Assembly: GCA_001931875.2 (NCBI GenBank)
Contig: MSJH02000774.1
Coordinates: 1 to 11,065 of the forward strand
Direction: 5' to 3'
From: Byssochlamys sp. IMV 00236
Taxonomy: Eukaryota; Ascomycota; Eurotiomycetes; Eurotiales; Thermoascaceae
Length of the DNA: 11,065 bases
In this document: in pieces, positions 1 through 8,002 of the stretch
Layout: every line of letters starts with the position of its first letter
Numbering within the stretch: the stretch's first letter is position 1
The notes under the pieces: generated by a model
The model's database searches: none
What the model was told of the DNA's origin: nothing
Seen by the model: the letters and a program-made list of their open reading frames with translations, nothing else
Position numbers and translations under genes: made by a program

Positions 1-19
1 TTTATCTATTGCCACTTAC

Positions 20-865
20 ATTTAATGTACTTGCTAGATAAACATCAACAGCAGCAAACAAACCTACACAAGCAAGAGCAGGCATTGGAATGATAAAGAA
101 TACATAAAAGGTAGTTTTTGGAACTACAAGTATGTAATGCAATGTTTAATGTATCAATGTCACCATCTATACACACAACAACAACTTACATGCAGCTGCA
201 AAAAAGCTAGCGAGACCCATGAGCGATCCAGATGCTCCTAATGATAATGTATTCCTACTTTGTCTATAACCAAACTTGTTTGTTTCCAGTAAGGGTCGAA
301 TGTATTTTGAGTAGACTAACGAACTGAGTGAAGCGACTACGCCAGCACCTGTATAAAGCAACAAGAAGCGAGAAGTGCCTATAGCCTTTAATACACTTTC
401 GCCCATGGACTGTAGAACAAACATGTTCATTGCCAGGTGAGGCAATGAGGAATGTGAAAAGGTGGAGGTAAGCAAGGTATGATACTGACTTGCTTCCATC
501 GATGTCTTGTTTAGAGTAAAGTGACGACACATAAAGTCCAGCCAGCGTGGGTCACCGAATTGTTTATAAGAGTCCTTTGCATATTGCCAACAACAAAAGA
601 CGACAACATTGGTACCAATCATGGTCCACAGTACCTTTTTGTGATCCATTTCGTCCAAAAAACGACCGATGCGTCGAAAAGGGTTTTGTTGTTGCTTCAT
701 TGCTTTTGATAATGAATTGTCATAGTAATGAGGTCTAATGTATGTACGAATGGGTATCTTTGTGAATAGATTGTGTCTAGTCATTCTAGACACACGGCCT
801 AAGGTAAACATGCTGAATAAAAAATAATAAAAATAAAAAAAAGGGATAGGCGCGTGCATGGCCAA
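20..865 (-). CDS. Mitochondrial rhomboid protease, PARL/Pcp1 type (3' end outside window)
   Basis: Likely an intramembrane serine protease of the inner mitochondrial membrane. Exon 1 runs down to 190, a 66-nt intron (189-124, GTAAGT...TTGTAG) follows, exon 2 is 123-20, and a second GTAAGT donor starts at 19, so the gene continues off the left edge. Visible family marks are the HLAMNM motif (His/Asn pair of the oxyanion region), the catalytic-serine motif GASGS near residue 212 counted from the 865 start, and, across the splice, a hydrophobic segment with PMPALACVGLF as in PARL-type proteins. The catalytic His of the last helix should lie beyond the window. The start is uncertain. ATG 865 gives an aromatic run read from an A/T-rich leader; ATG 811 or 784 gives an Arg-rich N-terminus that suits a mitochondrial presequence, and I prefer 811. 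Family assignment is firm; the mitochondrial location is inferred from family and presequence. Confidence 0.88.
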
Positions 866-1183
866 TCATTTTAAATTTCATTGATTTAATTTATCCTTTT
901 ATTTCATGCTAAATTGAACTCTGTACAGTTTGTTTTTTCATTTTTTCATTTATGGAATGTATTCCTCCTCCTTCCCTGCTTTGTTTTCCTTGCAAAAAGG
1001 AAATCAGAGAATGAATAGAAGAGAGAAAGAAAGCGAAGAAGGACGGTTGATCCCTTTAAATAAGATTTCATTATGCTAAACTGAACAAAGAAAACAAAAA
1101 ATAGTAAAAAGGTTATAAAAGTCCTTTTTTTCTCTATTTTTTTTTATTTCTTTCTTTTTTCTTTTTTAATTATTTATTTACTC
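866..1183. promoter_or_regulatory. Divergent intergenic region between rhomboid and Gag-like genes
   Basis: About 320-370 nt separate two divergent start codons. The right half contains a TATA box and a long pyrimidine-rich tract (about 1121-1168) leading to the ATG at 1184. No coding potential is seen on either strand. It is presumed to hold both promoters. Confidence 0.55.
1114..1121 (+). promoter_or_regulatory. TATA box of the Gag-like gene
   Basis: TATAAAAG lies 63 nt upstream of the ATG at 1184 and is followed by a T/C-rich stretch, the same arrangement as upstream of the PLD-like gene. Having its own core promoter suggests the gene is expressed independently. Confidence 0.55.
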
Positions 1184-2231
1184 ATGAATAACCTTGATCC
1201 ATATAATAAACTGTCACAACGGGAGAACTCATTAAACATGACGCGATCCCTCGTTCAGGCTGCGGATCTGTTCTTATGCTGCGCTAAAGAACTTGAATTT
1301 GCATTCCAAGCGTCAAATGATAGTTCAAAGAAGATATTGTATAACTTAGTAAATCGATTTGATCGTCTTGGTGCTCTGATGTCTATCATAAAGAGCATGA
1401 AGCATCCTGATTCATCTTTTCATTATGTACAAAAGGAGAAGGAAGAGCGGATCGTGATGGCAAATACGGATGACTTGGAGCGTCCTGTAATTGAAGAAGG
1501 TGTGCATTAATTCGTATATTGATTTTGTATTTATCACTAATATTTAACCATGTTCAGATGTGGCAGAAGATATATTTGGAATAACAGGGCCAGGAGGCAA
1601 ACAAGCAACAACAACAACGACGACGACAACAATGTCCTTGGTTACACCTACGGCCAAGGCCACGCAGGGAACATTGTCAGCACAAGAATTTCTGGATCAA
1701 TTTGAGATGTACGCTAGAACGTTTGCCCAATCTGCCAATATGTCAATCGATCTTGTGTGGAGGGCGTTGCTGGTGCACGCCGTGCCTCCTAATCGTCTAT
1801 CCTGGGTTCAAAATCACTTAATCAACAATAAGCACATGACATGGACAGAAGCCAGACAAGCCTACATGAATCAATATTCAGATCAAGCCAAGTTGGCGAC
1901 TCCGCGCCAAGAACGATACATAGGATACCTGCTTAATTTAAAAATGAAAGATTATGATACCATTCAAAATTATAACCAAAAGTTTTACACTTATTCTACA
2001 AATGCCAACATGAACCTGAGTGAGCCTTCACTGTTCAAGCGGTACATCGACTCACTTACACCTCACTACCGATCACTCATGACAGCAATGATGAAGGATT
2101 CGATAATACCTCATCCTACTACTCTAAAGGTAGTTATGAAACGAGCAGAACGACTGGCTTATGAAGATAAACGGAAACAAGCAGCCTCTATTTATGCATC
2201 TCCTCCTTATAATACTTATGATGAATTATGA
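1184..2231 (+). CDS. Retrotransposon Gag/capsid-like protein with novel N-terminal region (two exons)
   Basis: Exon 1 is 1184-1499, the intron is 1500-1557 (58 nt, donor GTGTGC, branch-like CACTAAT, acceptor TTCAG) and exon 2 is 1558-2231; splicing gives 329 residues in one frame. Exon 2 has no ATG near its start and is open through the junction, which supports joining. Residues about 1-105 are predicted helical and I do not recognise them. Residues 123-130 are a Thr run from an ACA/ACG repeat. Residues about 147-305 read like a Ty3-type Gag capsid: FLDQFEMY, then WRALLVHAVP, TWTEARQAYMNQY, an LLNLKMK...IQNYNQKF helix, YIDSLTPHYR and a closing TTLKVVMKRAERLA helix. No CCHC knuckle, protease, RT, RNase H or integrase follows, and no LTRs were seen. 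The ORF is intact and has a TATA box upstream and AATAAA downstream. It may be a domesticated capsid gene or a solitary gag remnant. The Gag resemblance is from motif memory, not a search. Confidence 0.68.
1606..1632 (+). repeat. In-frame ACA/ACG trinucleotide repeat coding poly-Thr
   Basis: A short microsatellite of ACA and ACG codons encodes eight Thr in a row between the N-terminal region and the capsid-like domain, forming a likely flexible linker of variable length. Confidence 0.7.
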
Positions 2232-2324
2232 ACTTTCCACTAATATATATACTGGAATTAGAAAAAAAAAATATGCAAGTTACACAAGCATTTTGCCGCA
2301 CATTTACCGCACAAACGCCGGAGT

Positions 2325-2330
2325 AATAAA
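2325..2330 (+). terminator. Candidate polyadenylation signal of the Gag-like gene
   Basis: AATAAA sits 94 nt after the TGA at 2229-2231. It is the first canonical hexamer downstream of the gene. Confidence 0.45.
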
Positions 2331-2438
2331 GAAAAGGACTGCTTTCTTCTTTACCACCTGTACCGGACCGAACATGCGACGCATGCACGAGCACACATGC
2401 TTTATATTGCCACCGTCGTACCTTGATCCCGTTTTACT

Positions 2439-2441
<3 letters not shown>

Positions 2442-2478
<37 letters not shown>
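2442..2478. repeat. T37 homopolymer tract
   Basis: Thirty-seven uninterrupted T, followed by CTTATTTT-type repeats to about 2500. Such tracts can be slippage-grown microsatellites, promoter poly(dA:dT), or the reverse complement of a retroposed poly(A) tail; no retroposed body is recognisable next to it. Confidence 0.9.
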
Positions 2479-2627
2479 CTTATTTTCTTATTTTCTTATA
2501 TTCATAATATATAATATATATTGCACCTTCAATAAGAACCTTTAGGTACATACATCCAAAAATAAGCTCTTTCTTAAAAGCATTGCACTAGGACCTGTTT
2601 CACTAACGCTTGATCTTACATTAGTAC

Positions 2628-2668
2628 ATGAACAATAATATGAACAATAATATGAGCAATAATAATAA
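2628..2668 (+). repeat. Tandem 12-mer ATGAACAATAAT
   Basis: Two exact copies of a 12-base unit and a variant copy, running into AAT trinucleotides. It encodes an Asn/Met-rich start of the Helitron-derived ORF, and its first ATG is the likely start codon of that ORF. Confidence 0.7.
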
Positions 2669-3802
2669 TACCGTTACCGTACTTACTACTAACTGCTCAT
2701 CCTGCCATGCACATTTACCAGCAGATTCACGTTATCGCACCTGTCAAGTGTGCAGAGAATGGGTTGCAGCATCACAACGTAGACGTCGAGCTGAACAAGA
2801 AGAGCAGGAAGGCAGGACCAGTAAGACGCAGGGGAAGGCCTAGAGTAGAACCTTCTCAGACCATTTCTGCTGCTTATATTTCGCAGCTTTCTCGCCTTCG
2901 TCCTTTGGATCTTGGACGTATGGACAAGGAATGCTCACACTGTCATGCCTTGCACTGGTTCGATGAGAGGCAAGATACATCTTCGATGAGAAATCCTACC
3001 TAGGAGTCATGCTGCAAGCAGGGATTAGTCCAGCTGCAGCTCTTGTCTGATCCACCTGAGTACTTGAAGAACTTGCTTGCAAGTACAGACACTCAAGGCC
3101 ATCCCTTCAAGGGCAGCCTTCGTCAATACGACGCTGCCTTTGCGTTTACCTCTTTGGGATGTGACATTATCTCAGCAGAGGAGCGTAATGCCAACAATAA
3201 CAGAGGTGGACACTTTTCAGATCCACAGCGCCCTTTGTCACCGTCAAGGGTCACTACTTCCAGCTGAAGGCAACGTACCTTCATATGCTCAATTGTACAT
3301 CTATGATCCTTCATATGATGCTCAGAGACGATCAGAAAGAAATGAAAATTTGGACAACGAGATTATAGAAAACCCTTCAATTCTGCTTTCTCAATGCAAT
3401 CCCTTCGCACGCATTTATCGTCATGCATATGAAATATTGAGCAACCATGAGAGTTCCAGAATCAACAGCGAAGATAGAGCTAACAGCAATGGCTCTACCG
3501 AAAGCGGGTCATCTTATATTATCATCAGTTCATCGATGAGAATGCACTTGATTAAAGGAGATGACAAACGCACTCACAACCTGCCAACGATGGAAGAAGT
3601 TGCCGCAGCTATTCCTATTGAGTATATTGACAGAAACTTCCGTGACATCGTTCTTACTTTGAGAAGCAGCAGTAGAAATGATAGTCTCCGTCAATGACAT
3701 GACTTTGAGCAGTACTTTCAACATATCAGCCAGACACATGCTGCATACGTGTGTAGGAATTACGTACTGCTATTTCATCATGGAGCATGTGGATGGCATT
3801 AG
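2628..3802 (+). pseudogene. Decayed Helitron Rep/helicase gene, N-terminal part (Helitron-like N domain)
   Basis: Three segments in different frames add up to the N-terminal part of a Helitron replicase-helicase. Segment 1 (2628 to about 2810) has a CSSC...CQVC zinc motif and a basic QRRRR helix. Segment 2 (about 2812-3216) has an AT-hook-like RRGRPR, then DLGRMDKECSHCHALHWFDE, the Helitron CGHCGALHW-type motif, then a TAG at 3001-3003, then DPPEYLKNLL and RQYDAAFAFTSLG. Segment 3 (about 3217-3802) has the hallmark RQGSLLPAEG and SYAQLYIYDP, then IYRHAYEIL, a TGA at 3695-3697 and the closing QHISQTHAAY...YVLLF...GWH block. Two +1 frame changes and two internal stops make it non-functional. 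The HUH endonuclease motifs and the SF1 helicase should follow GWH but are absent, so it is also 3'-truncated. Helitron ends (5' TC, 3' hairpin-CTRR) were not located. Confidence 0.85.
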
Positions 3803-4114
3803 GGTTTGTGCCTCTTCTTTCCCTTCTTTACTGCTACTTCTTCGATCACTGTTCCTGGTGTTTAGATGATGGTTCATGGTCATCGTGTGTCATTTTAGTA
3901 TCCTTATCCCATCACTTTTATAAAGAAAACTACTTTGAGGATCATACTAAGAAGTGCAGTGTGTCAAAAGTGGAGTGCTTTTTTAATCGAGAACCATTTT
4001 ACTATCAAATAAAATATGATTAATTAATAATAAAAACAATGTTGTCGATCGTTAATTTAGCATGACAAGGCTATCCACAGTTACTTTCCCCTTTCTGCTT
4101 TTCTTTACTTCAAT
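3803..4114. other. Intergenic stretch, no gene seen
   Basis: After the Helitron fragment I see no continuation of its protein in any frame. The stretch becomes AT-rich near 4015-4035 (TTAATTAATAATAA) and then pyrimidine-rich (about 4081-4110), as in leaders just upstream of other start codons in this window, suggesting an ancestral promoter for the next gene. Confidence 0.5.
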
Positions 4115-5467
4115 ATGAAGCGAAAGAAAGACGATAACCCTCCACCTCCAAAGGCAAAGCGTAACAAAGGGAAAACTATGTAAGATATATAGTCGATATG
4201 GCATTTATTAAGGGCCTATTTAGTTGTCGATCGCGGGTTCCCTTCTTTGTTTGCACAAACGCAAACAAGTTTATTCAAAAACACAGCTTTTGAAGCAAGT
4301 GATGATGACTTCCAAGAAATTCCATTACTTAGAAAAGGTAAAGATAAACATCTATTAGTTCTATCTGTTTTATAACAGATTGTTGTAATAGATAAGAACA
4401 TCCGTACTATTTTGAAAGCTGTTAAAGACACATCTGCTCCTGGTCCTTCAAATGTTGTCATCAATGAAAAGACATCTATACCTATAGTCAACAAAGATAC
4501 AAGTGTTCAAGCTGTATTACCTGCTCCTACTCCTTCCATTAGCTGTACTTCTGCTCCCATCAAGACCTCCAAGAAATATCAAGACAAGGCTGATAAGACT
4601 GAAGCACTTAAAAAGGAGAAAGAAAAGAATAAGACGTCAAATAATGAGCAAAAACAAGTACGATGTCCTTCTTGTGGTGGAACCGATCACTCTCGCTCCT
4701 CCAGCAAGTTATGTCCTATGAATAAGGCGAAAACGAAGCCTCCAAAGCTAAGGATACCGTCGAGAAAACTTTTGTAATCAAGACATCTTTGTCCAATACC
4801 TGCAAATATCCCAAGTTCGTTACTTTGGTTCAAGAAGCAGTTGACCACATTACTCAACTGGTATACGCTGGGTCCATCTTTGCTAATTATTATTTCTTGG
4901 AACTTCTCGAGAATGGTGAAGAACTACCTGTGGTTACTCAAAATCTGTTCTATAACATATTTTCCATCTTTGCTGGCCAAGGAAAACATGCCTCTGATAG
5001 TATCAAGAAGAGCTTCAAGGCCTTTTGTGAATCTACTTCTCTTACTCAATCTGATTTAGACAAGTACGCAAGTGAAGGATATATGACCATTGTATCATCC
5101 ATGGCTAAACAATACGAAACACTGGTCCGCAACTACGTATGTTCTACTTACGAAGATCGAATTCTCAGACATATCCTTAATGTCCTGTCCGAAAAGACCT
5201 CTCCTTACTTTTGTGGTGATAGCTTAACAGTCAAACAACTCAAGTCTTTAGCAAAGCATATGTTTCAACAAGCTGAGAAAGCTCATTTGGCCCTCTCTTT
5301 CGCCATTATACGAGCCCAGTTTGCATTAACCTTGGTCTAAATGACAACAGCATTTTGTACAAGCAATAAAACAAGAACTGTTCAACATAGTATTTATGCA
5401 TAAAGAACCTGAGCTTAAATCTGGTGCATATAGTGTTCACCTTTTCTTTATCAGTTGCAAAGGTTAA
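4115..5467 (+). pseudogene. Broken zinc-knuckle protein gene of an unnamed, probably element-derived family
   Basis: The likely start is ATG 4115 (Lys-rich N-terminus with PPPP). The first intron is uncertain: donor 4161 with acceptor 4223 keeps the frame, while donor 4180 with acceptor 4223 does not. A 54-nt intron (4338-4391) joins an acidic DDDFQEIPLL segment to a Lys-rich low-complexity linker, then a zinc knuckle at 4664-4714 (C-x2-C-x4-H-x7-C). Just after it (4715-4726) the frame changes, and coding resumes at 4726 with VEKTFVIKTSL and a helical domain (AVDHITQLVYAGSIFANYYF, VMAKQYET-like helices) up to TAA 5338-5340. A second frame change near 5336-5344 restores QQHFVQAIKQELFNIVFMHK, ending at TAA 5465-5467. 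I recognise the knuckle-plus-IKTSL arrangement as recurrent in mucoralean genomes but cannot name the family; full relatives are probably longer. A mobile-element origin is inferred. No inverted repeats or transposase motif were found. Confidence 0.55.
4664..4714 (+). other. Zinc knuckle coding segment (CX2CX4HX7C)
   Basis: CPSCGGTDHSRSSSKLC is a compact Cys/His cluster of the type found in nucleic-acid-binding element proteins. It lies directly upstream of the first frame break of the host ORF. Confidence 0.75.
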
Positions 5468-5573
5468 AGCGGTTTTGGTTTTTTTTTAATTGACTTTGAA
5501 TGTACCGGGATTTAAAACGTGGCATCAAAGCCACTCTTTCAATGAAATGGTCAAGTTCTCCATTCCTTTCAAC

Positions 5574-6225
5574 ATGAGCAATGTAACATTGACATGACCT
5601 GATTTGTATATATATGAAACTAAATAGATACATTTTTAGAAAAAGATACCCTCAAAGAAAACCAAGATCACAAAGCATAAAAAGAAATCAAGAGGAGAGC
5701 TGGATAATCCAAAGTTTTTGAGCGATAAAGTAAGACATGATCAAGATCTAAGTCGTTTTTAGATTAAACAAGTTTTAGAATGCCATGTTGGAATTGATTG
5801 AACAAGCAGCTGGGAAAGAAGCAGAAAGAGAAAACAAAAAGCTTGCTAAAAGAGTAAGACTAAATGCCATCCATTTTTCAGTCCCACTTAAGTGTTTGCA
5901 TATAGCTGCAAGTTGCCAAAGTAATGGAAGAGAAGGAAGCACAAAAGGAGCAAAAGAAAGAAGACAAGAAAGAGCAATTGGTAATAAATAAAGAGAAACT
6001 CAAAATGAAGCTAATCGTTCTGCACAGGAACAAGTGAAACGAGAATATCTCGAATCCAAAAAGAAAAAGAAGGCTGAATCAAGAAAACAAAAGATAAAAA
6101 CAATGCGAGAAAAAGAAAATCCTGTGGTATGTGAATCAATGACTTGTTGTTATAGAAACTCATTGTTTTATTTTTGCGTTGCTCAGGAAACGAAAAAGGC
6201 AAAGAAGGTCCGTTTTGCATTGTAA
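5574..6225 (+). CDS. Loc1-like ribosome assembly protein, six exons
   Basis: Exons are 5574-5582, 5640-5729, 5779-5853, 5906-5980, 6028-6126 and 6187-6225. All five introns are 47-60 nt, phase 0, with GT...AG ends, and give one 128-residue frame ending at TAA. The first coding exon is three codons (MSN). The protein is very rich in Lys/Glu, with a basic N-terminus (residues 4-22), a PKFLSDKNAMLELIEQ segment and a long charged coiled-coil. The C-terminus is KKAKKVRFAL. From memory this matches the C-terminal half of yeast Loc1 (60S subunit assembly/export, ASH1 mRNA localisation), which has the same charged helix and ends in a KKVSFA-type tail. Yeast Loc1 is about 200 residues; the N-terminal half is missing or never existed here. 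It starts 106 nt after the decayed zinc-knuckle gene. Nuclear/nucleolar location and a role in large-subunit maturation are inferred. Alternative: another basic coiled-coil nucleolar protein. Confidence 0.62.
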
Positions 6226-6233
6226 ATCATATG

Positions 6234-6239
6234 AATAAA
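6234..6239 (+). terminator. Polyadenylation signal of the Loc1-like gene
   Basis: AATAAA begins 9 nt after the TAA of the Loc1-like gene. The region to 6440 separates it from the convergent downstream gene and shows no ORF. Confidence 0.5.
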
Positions 6240-6440
6240 ACACTAAATGACATCAACTATATCCAATGAGATGGCATCATAAAACACGGCTGTCAATAAA
6301 CGTATGATATGACATATTTAAAAAAAAAAAACGTGGTAAACAAACAAAGTTCTGGACTTGCTCGTTTTGGTGTATTTACAATGTTTTAATTAAAAAAAAG
6401 GAAAATGCAAAGGAAAAAAAATGTATAGGATTAAGATGAA

Positions 6441-7557
6441 TTACATGAAAACTCCATCGTTTGACTTTTTAACTCTTCGTTTTCTAAGCGTGCCATTTGC
6501 CAATTTTTCTTGACGAGTTACACGGCGCGAACGCATTTCGGCATGACGATTGCGATAAGAATCCACAGCTCTCTGGATGAGACCACGACGACCGGAGAGT
6601 TGACTTTTGTTTAACCAGCAGAGTTGCCAACCCAATCTGTTACAAGTTGTTTCATATTCCCATCTGTTTCCATCATATTCTTCTCTGGGCACGTTGGCTC
6701 TAGGATAGATCTATCATTCATTAAATCATTTTATTCAATGACCGTATTATGACATCACTTACAGCATTTTGACCACGAAAGTCTTCTGGTACATCGTCCA
6801 TATTGACACTTTCGACATCGGTGCGAATGGTGTATTCTCTCACTTGTCGTTCATGCGAATAGAGAAAGTTGATGTGTTCAATACCATTGATGTAGAGTGT
6901 TGCTGGTTCATGAGCTGTCAATGAAACAACAGAAGCGACAGAAGGATGCGAAGAAGCCCGACGACGGTAGGTGCGAGTAGGCTTGTTGTATGTCTCGTCT
7001 GACTTTCGACGTACGGTACGTTTGATGGCTAAACAATTCTTCGGTGGACTATTGCTGGCTGAAGGCGGTGGAGTGATCTCACGAGCTGACTTTCGACGTG
7101 AAAGAGGATACACAATAGGATTGAAGCCCATATTTTTAGGTCCTTCTTCATTCATGAGTGTCAGTGGTGCAGTCTCGGGTGGTGTTGGAGGAAACATCAT
7201 GACTTGTGGTCTTTTGGGTTGATCTAGAGAAAAATGCTGTAGTGGCCATTCTTGTTTGACTTCAGGTAACCAGCTCGAAGCGCTTGTGAATAAAGGATTA
7301 AATGTATCCATATAATTCGCACTCGCGTTTGTCGATGTACTGGTGGATGGTGTCGCCGCATTTGTTAACGGCCATATCGAATGATCCATCAAATTGGACA
7401 TATTGAGCTCGGAAGGTGCCAATACATGTAGAAAAGCGTTACTTGATTGACTGGGAGTAGGCAGTGGCCAGTCGATAACATTGTCATTCTCTTGTTTGTC
7501 TTCGGAAGCAAACGTCTGTGAAGAGGTTGGTGTTAATGTGTAGTAACTATTCTCCAT
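6441..7557 (-). CDS. Putative transcriptional regulator with conserved C-terminal domain (DUF8032-like), two exons
   Basis: Exon 1 is 7557-6763, the intron is 6762-6711 (52 nt, GTAAGT...GATAG, phase 0) and exon 2 is 6710-6441, giving 354 residues. Residues 1-215 are low-complexity, rich in Ser/Thr/Pro/Asn, with FPPTPPET at about 122-129, SRRKS at about 153-157 and a basic patch (KRTVRRKS...YRRRASS, 179-203). Residues about 219-330 form a dense conserved-looking domain read across the splice: LYINGIEHINFLYSHERQVREYTIR, DDVPEDFR, IYPRANVPREEYDGNRWEYE, LGWQLCWLN, GRRGLIQRAVDSYRNRH. I recall this block as the fungal domain DUF8032. The tail (MRSRRVTRQEK...KRRVKKS) is basic. Acidic/Pro-rich plus basic composition suggests a nuclear regulator, but no DNA-binding fold is identified. 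It is convergent with the Loc1-like gene, with stops 215 nt apart. Confidence 0.78.
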
Positions 7558-7745
7558 TTTTTTTCCCTTTTCACAAAAAATACAAATTATATAAAAAAAA
7601 AGGGTAAAATTCTGAATATCAAATTAACCGGTTTATAAACGAAATAGTAGCCATTGCCTTGTGTGTGTCAAATTGTCTGTGCGTACTTGGTAAGACGATA
7701 TGATGAAATAGGGTGAAACTATTCTGATTGTATTATTGGCTTAAT

Positions 7746-7804
7746 TCATTCTCCGGTTAAATTCTCGAAAAATATTACCTGAGACACGGCCTCTCGGAGA
7801 ATGA
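7746..7804. repeat. Spaced inverted repeat TCATTCTCCG / CGGAGAATGA
   Basis: Two 10-base arms are perfect reverse complements, separated by 39 nt, about 190 nt upstream of the regulator's start codon. It could be a paired operator or cruciform; no named factor is assigned. Confidence 0.65.
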
Positions 7805-7955
7805 TCATATTCTTTTTTCACTATTAAAACATAAACAATTGCGCGTTCTCATAAGCTTAACGTAAAGAAACATGTTTGCTATCTTGAAAATAAACGCGTC
7901 TTTGATCACATGACCCACAATGGGCGTTCTAAAAAGTCAATTCGTCATTATTGTG

Positions 7956-7963
7956 TATAAAAA
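7956..7963 (+). promoter_or_regulatory. TATA box flanked by imperfect GGGCG inverted repeat
   Basis: TATAAAAA lies between TGGGCGTTCT (7921-7930) and AGAACACGCCCA (7963-7974), which are reverse complements apart from two extra bases. An ATG follows at 8003. It looks like a real plus-strand core promoter, but the transcript it would serve is unclear. Confidence 0.4.
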
Positions 7964-8002
7964 GAACACGCCCACGGTGTAACCTTTGTGTGTGAAGCAA
8001 AC

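Larger units (their letters stand above)
2232..2627. other. Intergenic stretch with AATAAA and long poly(T)
   Basis: No gene seen. It holds the likely 3' end of the Gag-like gene (AATAAA at 2325-2330), a 37-base T tract, CTTATTTT repeats and an AT-rich TATAATATATA stretch near 2510. An ORF across the tract is only poly-Phe and is not credible. Confidence 0.6.
7558..8002. promoter_or_regulatory. Upstream region of the minus-strand regulator, with inverted repeats and a plus-strand TATA
   Basis: No gene seen. It contains a T-rich leader abutting the start codon at 7557, a 10-bp perfect inverted repeat with arms at 7746-7755 and 7795-7804, and a GGGCG/CGCCC pair around a TATA box. It probably serves divergent transcription. 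Confidence 0.45.

Noticed and set aside
521..738. Two plus-strand ORFs opposite the rhomboid gene
   Set aside because: They are antisense shadows of an exon with clear rhomboid motifs and have no recognisable content.
2442..2478. T37 tract as the poly(A) tail of a minus-strand retroposed element
   Set aside because: The adjoining sequence that would be the element body is unrelated AT-rich DNA and then a plus-strand Helitron gene; no target duplication was found.
2161..2514. Plus-strand ORF of 117 codons over the T37 tract
   Set aside because: Its second half is poly-Phe from the homopolymer, and its start lies inside the capsid-like gene in another frame.
3678..4023. ORFs after the Helitron GWH block as a continuation of the Helitron protein
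   Set aside because: Neither frame shows the residues expected to follow GWH or any HUH motif; composition looks random and Phe/Leu/Cys-rich.
4041..4233. 11-bp direct repeat GTTGTCGATCG at 4041-4051 and 4223-4233
   Set aside because: It could be a target-site duplication, but nothing between the copies looks like an element, and the second copy lies at a splice acceptor within the next gene, so it may be chance.
5451..5633. Minus-strand 60-codon ORF
   Set aside because: It overlaps the decayed gene's end and the start of the Loc1-like gene; no motif or splice support.
4115..5639. Zinc-knuckle gene and Loc1-like gene as one long gene with an element inserted in an intron
   Set aside because: Both ends are Lys-rich, which made this tempting, but exon 4224-4337 ends in phase 1 whereas the exon at 5640 needs phase 0, and ATG 5574 with its own 57-nt intron gives a complete Loc1-like ORF.
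6971..7222. Plus-strand ORF opposite the regulator gene
   Set aside because: Antisense shadow of the low-complexity part of the regulator; its Gly-rich composition simply mirrors the Pro-rich codons.
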